Assembly: GCA_002286855.1 (NCBI GenBank)
Contig: NRSV01000015.1
Coordinates: forward strand, 390,794 to 454,793
Direction: 5' to 3'
Length of the DNA: 64,000 bases
Source of the DNA: Bipolaris cookei
Lineage: Eukaryota > Ascomycota > Dothideomycetes > Pleosporales > Pleosporaceae
Part shown: positions 56,690 to 64,000 of the stretch, piece after piece
Layout of the letters: the number at the start of each line of letters is the position of its first letter
Position numbering within the stretch: position 1 is the first letter of the stretch
Position numbers and translations under genes: made by a program
Notes under the pieces: generated by a model
What the model saw: only the letters and a program-made list of their open reading frames with translations
What the model was told of the DNA's origin: nothing
The model's database searches: none

Positions 56690-58217
56690 ACCTACTAGAC
56701 TATACGAATTCAATGCACCTACTCACATTGCGAAATTCGCAGTGTCGGGCGGTGCATCTACGACAGAAGAAGATGGTCGACCTGACGCGGTTGCGACGCG
56801 TCAGGACGCGACCACAACAACAAAGGGAAAAAGACCGGAACTACCGGAAAAATGGATTGAGACACTGGAGAAATAGATAAGGCAACAAGAACAAATACTG
56901 AAAACAGTAGTAAAAAGAGCGGTCGAGGGTGTGAATAATGCTGGCAGCGAAGAGGACCTCTTTCATATCATCCGCGAACTCACCGCGGCAACAACAACGG
57001 TGGGCCAGAACCTGGCCCCTATCAAATTGCCCAAAACGGGCCAAACAACAGATGGAAAGGAAGGGATACAGGCTATACTTCAGAGATTGGACGCGATGGA
57101 GGCACGCCTGGAAGAGGGGATAAAGAAGGACAGGACAACAACCAAGGCGCCCACGTGTCAAGAGCCGATAAGCTGGAGTTAGGTGGCCTCGAGAGGCACT
57201 ATCCACCCAGCAAAAATCGAAGTACGGATGGAAACAACCAAGGGCACTGAGCCTGAAACGGCGCAAGAAAAGTTGGCCCGTATCCGGGTTGCCATCCCGG
57301 ATGCAAAGGCAATCATCCCTCATCCAAGAGCGCCCAACAAGATCTCGGTGGTGGTCAAGGACGCAGCGCGACGGGATCAGATCATACAAGCAGGCATTCA
57401 GGTTTCGGATGGCATCAAGATCATCCGACGACCTAAATTGATTATGGTATCAGGCATTCATCTTGGTACCTCAATCCAAAACAAGAAATGCAGCGAAAAC
57501 GACACGTGGATTAGGCAAGTCAACAAACAAAACCGAAACCTTCGAGTCGAACAAGTACGATGGCTATACACAGACAAGAACCTTGCTAGCAGGCGGGAAA
57601 ACAAAACGCAAACAAGAGGATCCATCCTCTTAAGTGTCAGTACGGAGGAATCCCAACTTAGGGCAGTGCGGGAAGGCATACTGGTTGGAGCGAAATGGCT
57701 TCCAGTCCGTCTGTGGGACGTATCGCTCACGGACGGACAATGCTTCAAGTGCTGGAAATGGGGCCACAGCCAATCTGTGTGTAATGCGACCAAGGACATC
57801 TGCGGACACTGCGCAGGCAGCCATTCCACAAGGGACTGCAAAACGAAGGGCGACGAAGCAGCCAGCTGTGCAGCCTGCAAGTCAAAGGGTCATAAGGCCT
57901 GGATGACTAGACACTGCAAAGCTCACCAAAGCTTCCGGAAAGCGAATGAGGAAAAAAAGCAAGAATTGCTCATGCACACTACGCAGATACAGCGCAGCGC
58001 CTCCCCAACCGTAGGATCCACCACGCCTGTCCTGAGTTTCTTTGGAAGCTCTACAACAGTAAGCAGCGAACATAGGACACAAGTTGATGATAGCCGAAAA
58101 AGGAAAAAAACGGTCGGGAGGCCTACCCACCTCAGCTCTGCGGCCATGGCACCAGGACAGAGCCAACTCTTCCCGATAAGGACAGCCACACCAACAGCTG
58201 ATTATGAGATGGACTAA
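56690..58217 (+). pseudogene. LINE ORF1 (gag-like) with two nonsense codons
   Basis: A continuous plus frame from about 56700 to 58217 encodes a gag-like ORF1 of a Tad-type LINE: an acidic, Thr-rich N-terminus, coiled coil (IRQQEQILKTVVKRAVEG), a SWS-x-VA motif, a central RNA-binding-like domain, and CCHC knuckles (CFKCWKWGHSQSVC; CGHCAGSHSTRDC). The tail is basic with KRKKTVGRPTH. Two in-frame TAG codons (56874-56876 and 57180-57182) stand where CAG Gln fits the context, consistent with C-to-T decay. No ORF2 follows. Whether it belongs to the same element as the fragments to its left is unclear. Confidence 0.82.
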
Positions 58218-58432
58218 TCACTCTAGCACCACACCTCGGCTCCCTTGTCTAAAGGAAGCACCGTTAAATAAGGAAAGAGACAAAAGGAAAGAACGAGACT
58301 ACGGATGCTCAGGCGCGGGAGGTTTTTAGACACAAGTTCGCTTAGGTCACGTTTGCCCCGCAATACACATTGTAACATACAGTGTTCATAGACCCTCACG
58401 GGAACCAGGCAGCACTTTAAATTAATTTATTA

Positions 58433-59790
58433 CAGTACTAGCTCAAAAGTCTGTTCCCCTGAGCACGGGCCTACCCCACCATCCCAATTCCCATAGAGTA
58501 GTCTCTTCTTTAACACCAAACAACTCCATCCAAATGAGATCTTTTTGCACTGAAATTTCGCGTAGTCGAATACCAGGTGGTGAATTGTCAGAAGCGCAAC
58601 GCATATATATCTTGGCACAAGCGGAGGCTGGATGCGGAACGATAGAAATCGCGGCGCGTCTGAGCTGCTCGCGACGCGCAGTATCCAACGTTATCCACCG
58701 ATGGGAAACCGAAGGCACCTACATAAAGCGCGATCGGATAGGCCGCCCACCTAAATTAACTAGTAGAGATCATCGTCAGCTGCTTCGAGTCGTTAAACGA
58801 AATCCTAGAATCGAATATAGCGCTCTATATCGCGAGGCCAACCTATAGGATAGTAACACCAGCCGCTCCACTATCTCTCGAGCCACAATTCAACGAGTAC
58901 TTGCTCAAATAGATTACCATAAGTTCAGAGTAAAGCGCTGACCATTTATCACCAAGATCGTAGCTAAAAAACGTCTACTTTTTGCGCAGCGTTGGCGTAA
59001 TTTCACGTGGGGTGGGCAGACTATTTTGAAGTTTTCAGACGAGTGTAGTATCGCCCGCGGATCTGGCCATAACGCTACTTGGGTATGGCGATTACCAGAG
59101 CAAAAATGGTCTCATAAGATGATAGAAGCTGTCCCTACTGGCCGGCAGCCCGCTCGTATGGTGTGGGCTGCAATCTGGATAGGTTCTGATGGTGTTGTAG
59201 GCCGTAGCCCTCTGGTGATCATGAAACGAGACTCATCACGGCGTCGAGCTGGATATACGGCACGGAGCTACTTAAAAGCGCTTAAGGAAGGGCTACTACC
59301 GAACTATAGAGCCGGCGAGCTATTTATGCGGGATAACGCGCGTATCCACACTGCTCGAATCTCACAACAGTGGTTGAGAATTCATGGGATAGAAACGATC
59401 GACTGGCCACCATATTCTCCAGATCTCAACCCTATCGAGCACCTCTGGTGGGCACTTAAAAAGAAACTTCATGAGCTTTATCCCGAGTTTGACTACATAG
59501 GCGACACAAATATTGAGTAGGAGCAGTTTGAAAATGGGTTGCGCGAGGCGTGGTCAGCCATACCTGATTCTTTGATTACGAAGCTAATTTTGAGTATGCC
59601 GCGCCGCCTCGCCGCTGTCCGTAGAGCAAAAGGATATCAAACAAAATACTGAGATCTGTAGCTACAGTTTTATTATTTCAAAATTATTTTTGGACTTAGT
59701 TTGGTGGAGTTGCATAGCGTTGAAATTATGGGAAAAAAGTGGTGATGGTGGCCCGAGCGCTTAGCGGCACAGACTTTTGGAGTGTGACTG
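58433..59790 (+). mobile_element. Complete Tc1-type DNA transposon, TA-flanked
   Basis: Both ends start CAGT and are bordered by the TA target duplication (58431-58432 and 59791-59792). The terminal inverted repeats extend about 42 bp at roughly 75% identity (shared core CAAAAGTCTGT). Total length is 1358 bp, normal for Tc1. The single internal gene is a dead transposase, listed separately. Confidence 0.88.
58534..59652 (+). pseudogene. Tc1 transposase, DD34E, three stops
   Basis: 373 codons in one frame. An N-terminal paired HTH (IEIAARLSCSRRAVSNVIHRWE), then a GRPPKLT hook typical of Tc1 transposases, then a DDE_3 catalytic domain. The triad is visible: D in KFSDECS, D in FMRDNARIHTA, E in PDLNPIEHLW, with exactly 34 residues between the last two (DD34E). 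In-frame stops are TAG at 58846-58848, TGA at 58939-58941 and TAG at 59518-59520. There is no frameshift, so decay was by point mutation only. Confidence 0.87.
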
Positions 59791-59997
59791 TATTATAATA
59801 GTCATGTGATGGTCGTGAAGTTGATGGAGTCTTGGCATGTCTGAACACTGACGTTAGTAGAGAAACAAGTTGCAGCCAGGTGGAAGACTTGACGTCACGC
59901 GGACAATGAGAGCGGTACCAGAAAGGCGCTAGTTTCATGTTGCGCACTGCAATTACGAATGCATCCCAGCAAAGATCATATTGAAAAAGGGATAACG

Positions 59998-61102
59998 TGA
60001 CTGCATAGCGAGCGCGCCAGCTAAGCGAGCGCGTCACCCTAACAAGCCATCAGAACCCTACAACTTCAAACCTCAATGTCTCAATCATCCAACCTCGAAC
60101 TGCTCCCTAAGGAAGAGAGGATCAAGCTAATCCTTCAAGCAACTAAGCAGCCTCAAGAACTAAGCGTATGATGCGCTGCTATAGTCTACAAAGTGTCCCG
60201 GAGGTCAATTGACTGCCGACACGCTGGGACAAAGTCGACACGCGATACCCACCCCAAATCGGCCAGTCTCCAGAAGACTGAAGAGAGGGCGCTTATACAC
60301 TATATTAAGAAACTTGATGCGCAAGGGTTTGCTCCAACGCTTCGTTGTGTTGAAGACATGGCTAATCAATTGCGCGCTGCGCATGATGCAGAGCCTGTCG
60401 GCCCACGATGGGCTTCAAACTTCGTCAAACGCCAACCCGAGCTCAAGTCGCGAATGACTCGGCAGCAAGATTGCCAGAGAGTTTTATGCAGTGACCCAGA
60501 TGTTATTGAGCCCTGGTTCGACCTTGTACGCAATGGTAGGGCCCAGTATAGCATCCAGAACGAAGATACCTACAACTTTGACGAGACTGGCTTTACTATG
60601 GGTGTTGGAAACTGCGTGAAAGTAGTCACTGCATCAGAGAGACGCACTAAGCCTATTGGTGTCCAGCAAGGAGATCGTGAGTGGGTGACTCATCGCTGCA
60701 ATCAACGCGATGGGCTGGGCGATTGCGCCCTACCTTATCTTCAAAGCAAAGAATCACGACACGTCCTGATAAATCGCGGAAGCGGAAGCTGATCCAAGAG
60801 GACGGAGACCTTCCAAAGGAACAGGCAGAGGATTTGATGGCCAAACTAGATCTTAGAGCGCAGGTAGACGGGGAAACGCATGAAGGCAGGGCCCGAACAG
60901 GTGTAGGCAAGCAGCGCAAAAGGCATTGCAAGCGCTGCGGCGAGATAGGGCATAGCTCACACATATATAAAAAAGACGTAACAGACGCTAGTGATTAATA
61001 CTATATACTATAGGCTATAATATATTTTAGTGGTGATGAGGTGTTGTATGTAGAAGGCTTGATAGCTTGTTAGGGTGGCGCGCTCGTTATGCAGTCAGGT
61101 TG
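59998..61102 (+). mobile_element. Internally deleted pogo/Fot1-type element
   Basis: Outer inverted repeats share TGACTGCATA(A/G)CGAGCGCGCCA and CCCTAACAAG. The left one, near 59998-60046, holds an extra 16-bp AGCTAAGCGAGCGCG-like duplication compared with the right one at 61069-61102. The exact ends and the target duplication could not be fixed by eye. Confidence 0.7.
60076..60998 (+). pseudogene. pogo-type transposase remnant
   Basis: From the ATG at 60076 the frame shows a psq-type HTH (AAIVYKVSRRSIDCRHAGTKS), interrupted by TGA at 60169-60171 where Arg CGA fits. A CENP-B-like second HTH and the first catalytic Asp in YNFDETGFTMGV follow. A frameshift near 60690 precedes INAMGWAIAPYLIFKAKNHD. 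The sequence then jumps at about 60775 to the C-terminal basic tail, removing the other two catalytic acids. The tail ends in a CCHC-like knuckle CKRCGEIGHSSHIY whose last Cys is Tyr. Confidence 0.8.
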
Positions 61103-62307
61103 TGTGTTTTTGCGTTGTATTAAATAAGAAGGATGCCAAGCACACATAGGAGGCACGCTAAACTACTACAAAGGCATACAGCTTGAAGACAGGAGGTCAT
61201 CCTGCAATACCAAGACAAAGTGATTGAGAAACATTTCGAACGGTCCCACACCCAACAGTGAGAGAAACAACAACAGGAGGTGGGTACCTAGTGCGCACAG
61301 GTCTCGTCTCCCACACAAGGTAATCCCTTTACTATTGGTACGCAAGGAGCACATTGTATCTATTTCGCTTTCTGATGCAGCTGGTAGAATTATTATATCA
61401 ACAACAGAATAGCACTACATCAATGATTTATCTAATGTCTATCCCTACGTGCTGGGACGCACGGTATGACGGGACACTTTCTCTTCCGGACCCTCGGGTT
61501 GTTCGCAGTGTGCTTGCATGCAGACAAGTATAATGCAGATCGATACTCTAGCCCTTAATCCGCTAGTAGACCGGCCTCCGACTTTAACAAGCATGTTGCT
61601 GACCCTACTGTAGCTCGTTCTCTCAACACTATCTGTTAACCTTCCTATAATAACCCCCTGTTCGCTCACGACAGTATATATCTACATAAAGCTTGGTAGC
61701 CTGGAAAGAAAGCTAGGATAACAGAAATTAAGACTATAGCCTTAAAAAGTCGGTTTAGAGCATTAAGTATATGTCCCAGCAGTTTCGCCGCGTAGAGGAC
61801 AAGATCGTCAAAATGCGTCCTACAGAACGTGCACTACTAATAGTCCTTGGCGTGCAGGCTGGGTGCAGTGGCGTGCTCAGATGTCTATTGTAATAAATTC
61901 GGCACTGTACCCATAGTAGTTGGCGGCTAAGAATAGCTGTGGCGCATGCCCGCAGCAGATGATATTGCAACATTGCAACGTGACCTTAGCTCTTATCGCC
62001 ATTTGTGCTTCCTAAAGATGGCGATACTGTGGCTATGTATCAATACAGCAGCGTTACTCTTATATCGGCCCTCCTCTGGCTAACAATTAATTGAGTTTTC
62101 TTTCTAATTAGTGTCACTCCGCCGTTACATACAGTGCCGAAGATTTAACTAGAAGAGAAAGCGCTTCGTTACACCGCGCGCCCCGGCACCTAGGAATAGA
62201 TGTTCGTTAACTGTCTGTTATAACTATTGCTAAATGCAATTTTAGAAGGACTTCAACTGATGCAGGTAGGGTTTTAATTGAGGCGCATCTAACTATTGCC
62301 TATCTCA
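61103..62307. other. 1.2 kb AT-rich region, no gene recognised
   Basis: No domain, TIR or intact frame was recognised. Stops are dense on both strands. It is probably decayed repeat DNA. Confidence 0.45.
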
Positions 62308-62572
62308 CTAACAATCCTTGAATAGAATTTTGCACCCGCTATAACAATCATTACGTTGAGAGCCACGGGGATAGTCTGTATTGCAATTGTGGTAGCACCC
62401 TCGACAACCAGTAGCAGTCTGTGGGTCTAAAAACGAATTTAGAAGAATGTCGTAACTATATTTAGAGTTTAAAGTAGATAACAATACCTCTAATAGATAG
62501 TGTATCAGAGCCTACAGGACCTGCTAATGCACTACCTATAGATAGCATCAAGATTCCGAAGAGGAAACGCAT
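62308..62572 (-). CDS. Small secreted six-cysteine protein (effector candidate)
   Basis: Minus-strand exon 1 62572-62488 and exon 2 62426-62308, joined over a 61-nt GTATTG...TTTTTAG intron, encode 67 residues. Residues 1-17 are a textbook signal peptide (MRFLFGILMLSIGSALA, then GPVG). The mature part has six cysteines spaced C-x2-C-x3-C-x12-C-x3-C-x6-C, enough for three disulfides; the two C-x3-C pairs resemble the alpha-hairpinin pattern. A separate 5'-UTR intron, a TATA box and an adjacent MITE support a real transcription unit. Features typical of fungal effectors are small size, secretion, high Cys and location in repeat DNA. I recognise no homologue and claim no activity. No stop or frameshift occurs, in contrast to all neighbours. 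The gene is too short and too split to appear in a plain ORF list. Confidence 0.68.
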
Positions 62573-62587
62573 CGTTGCTTGGTAAAC

Positions 62588-62640
62588 CTACAAGGTTTGT
62601 TAGCTTGACAGTCTAGAAATAGTAGAGATATGTAGCTTAC
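62588..62640 (-). other. Probable 5'-UTR intron of the secreted protein gene
   Basis: On the minus strand: donor GTAAGC at 62640, branch site GCTAACA at about 62605, acceptor TTGTAG at 62588, length 53 nt, ending 15 bases before the ATG. All three signals match introns elsewhere in the window. Confidence 0.6.
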
Positions 62641-62721
62641 TTTTTATGGTTGGATTGTTTATCTGTGTTAAGGAAGGTGTGGCAATAGGAAGTATCGCTT
62701 GGTTCGGCAAAGGAGCAGGCT

Positions 62722-62730
62722 ACATATATA
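62722..62730 (-). promoter_or_regulatory. TATA box of the secreted protein gene
   Basis: TATATA on either strand at this place, about 150 bases upstream of the ATG, four bases from the MITE end. Confidence 0.45.
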
Positions 62731-62733
62731 ACA

Positions 62734-62862
62734 TGCATCCCTCCGCAACGGACATCCCGGAGTGCCGGAACTAACTAATTAGTTTATAATTAAAGAGTCT
62801 GCGATGTACGCGAGCTGATGGGCTAACTCCGGCACTTGGGATGTCCGTTGCGGAGGGATGCA
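62734..62862. mobile_element. 129-bp MITE with about 40-bp inverted repeats
   Basis: The outer 25 bases (TGCATCCCTCCGCAACGGAC, then ATCCC) are perfectly inverted at the two ends. Similarity continues through GTGCCGGA and TTAGC to about 40 bp. The interior is AT-rich and non-coding. TGCA at both ends may be target duplication or part of the repeat. It lies immediately upstream of the TATA box of the small secreted protein gene. Confidence 0.8.
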
Positions 62863-63660
62863 CGTTATTTAGCCCTTGATTCGATGTTTAGAGGCTGCAT
62901 GTCAGATAACGCTTATGCTAGCAATATTAAATGTCACCGAGAATTTTCCAAGTAGGACAGGGAATGATGGTGAGATTTGTCCCTTGCCGAAGTACCGAAA
63001 TTGCAGACAGGGCAGATGTTTGTGCAAGTGCTGAGCGCGCTAGCTGAGGCAGCCAGCGCCGTAACAGATTGTGACTTCTTTGCTTCATAACGCAAGTTCG
63101 CTATGAATCTAAGTGTAATCTACATTTCCAAAATTAAGAATATTGTTGAGAACATGCGAGTCCAGTCCAGGTTGGTAGAAGAAAGTTCAGAGCCTGGGCG
63201 AGAGAATGGCGCCACGTGGTGACCAGTGCTGCGCGTGTGCACACAATACACATTGCCGCGTACGCATAGTAGACAGATAACAACAGTGGATATGCTCAAT
63301 AGTAGACGTTAGAACTACCCACCTTGCCACTCCGACTTAGTTACCTATAGTAGTCATACTACCAAAGGACCTAATTCCAACAAATATAGTTATTTCATAT
63401 GTTACATAGTAGAAGAATATTACTGTAATAGGCTGAACGCCCTTTAGATAGCTCCTCGATGGAATCTCGGTTCAATCTGCACGCGCGCGCCATCTGAACA
63501 ACGTTCAGACGACGAGCGCAGAATCCGGGTGTCACCTAGAACACCCGGATTCTACTCACCGCCCGAGCAACGCTCAGACAACGCGCTCTGATACTTCGGC
63601 ATAACCTTTCTCCGACGAGTAAATAAACATTACGTAAGTAGAGTAGATAACGTGTTCCAC
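62863..63660. other. Non-coding repeat-region DNA
   Basis: No gene seen. Near 63490-63590 there are two imperfect direct repeats (GAACAACGTTCAGACGACG and GAGCAACGCTCAGACAACG) flanking a perfect hairpin, described separately. Confidence 0.45.
63520..63553. repeat. Perfect 13-bp hairpin
   Basis: AGAATCCGGGTGT and its exact complement are separated by an 8-base loop. It may be a terminator-like structure or the end of a foldback element. Function unknown. Confidence 0.6.
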
Positions 63661-63700
63661 CAGTAAGCGGCCCACCCCAGTAAGTGGCCCACCCCACCAA
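63661..63700. repeat. 17-bp tandem repeat, likely transposon terminus
   Basis: CAGTAAGCGGCCCACCC is followed at once by CAGTAAGTGGCCCACCC and then CACCAAACTTG. Such subterminal direct repeats are typical ends of fungal pogo/Fot1-like elements and fit the transposase tail that follows. Confidence 0.6.
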
Positions 63701-63775
63701 ACTTGACCTGACGTTCTGCGCAATTGAGCCACAACAACGTAATAAAATAAGATAAAACTTAAAAAATATGATTTA

Positions 63776-64000
63776 TTATCTAGCTCTACACTGAGTTCTT
63801 GTATGACCTTGAATGTGGCACTTTGTGCACGTTGGCGGCGCGCGCTGACGTCGCTGACTACTCTCACCCTGTTTAGCCTTTACAACCACCCTTTCTGCAT
63901 CTACAGTAAGCTGCTGAGCCTGTCGCACCTGGAGAGCTCCACCAGAAGCAATATATTGACGCTGCTGATCCTGCTTCTGTCGCTGACGCTGATTTTCTTC
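63776..64000 (-). CDS. pogo-type transposase C-terminus, cut by window edge
   Basis: The minus strand reads 74 residues to a TAA at 63776. A Gln/Arg-rich helical stretch (QRQRQKQDQQRQ) is followed by a CCHC zinc knuckle CTKCHIQGHTRTQC at the very C-terminus, as in fungal DDE_1 (pogo-like) transposases. The open frame runs off the window. It lies about 80 bases inside the putative terminal repeat, the expected distance for a 3' end. Confidence 0.7.
   Translation of the reverse strand, partial: EENQRQRQKQDQQRQYIASGGALQVRQAQQLTVDAERVVVKAKQGESSQRRQRAPPTCTKCHIQGHTRTQCRAR

Noticed and set aside
62037..62100. Short plus-strand frame starting MYQYSSVTLISALLWL with signal-like hydrophobicity
   Set aside because: It stops after 20 residues and no downstream exon with cysteines or good splice sites could be joined.
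1..64000. CRISPR arrays, operons, ribosome-binding sites, rRNA
   Set aside because: The DNA is eukaryotic nuclear; no spaced direct-repeat array or rRNA-like sequence was seen.

Overview
The window is nuclear DNA of a filamentous ascomycete. Genes carry short introns (about 50-180 nt) with GTRNGT donors and CTAAC-type branch sites, include typical fungal families, and sit beside C-to-T decayed transposons. Gene content and repeat style suggest Pleosporales (Dothideomycetes); the genus cannot be fixed by reading.

Region 1 (1-25.8 kb) is gene-dense euchromatin: SEC63 (ER translocation J-protein), a secreted Q/K/E-repeat protein, HSP104/ClpB, ribosomal protein uS8 (RPS22), a zinc-ribbon/LysM/UBA-like protein, a four-TM protein, a ribonucleotide-reductase inhibitor of the Spd1/Dif1 type with a PIP-box-like motif, a BTB protein, an RDH54/RAD54B translocase, an ATG43 (DUF1770) mitophagy-receptor-like protein, calcineurin B and a coiled-coil protein. 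A 5'-truncated LINE lies between the last two.

Region 2 (26-34.5 kb) is decayed: an AIM9-like phosphotransferase pseudogene, an intact 778-residue membrane protein, about 2.3 kb of degenerate sequence, and an amidase whose 5' half carries clustered C-to-T type changes, a stop codon and loss of the catalytic serine.

Region 3 (35.7-54.4 kb) is housekeeping again: an Osh1/Osh2-type oxysterol-binding protein (ankyrin, PH, FFAT, ORD), the F1-ATPase chaperone ATP12, a Zn2Cys6 regulator, UTP10 (small-subunit processome) and a divergent NRDE2/Nrl1 gene.

Region 4 (54.4-64.0 kb) is repeat-rich: two LINE 3' ends forming a perfect 340-bp inverted repeat, a LINE gag-like ORF with nonsense mutations, a complete but dead Tc1 element (DD34E, TA-flanked TIRs), an internally deleted pogo/Fot1-type element, a MITE and the edge of another pogo element. 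Inside it, on the minus strand at 62.3-62.6 kb, is a small two-exon gene, absent from simple ORF lists, for a 67-residue secreted six-cysteine protein. It has a 5'-UTR intron, and a MITE directly abuts its TATA box. This effector-like gene is the most interesting object in the window. All exon structures were inferred by eye from splice signals and frame continuity.
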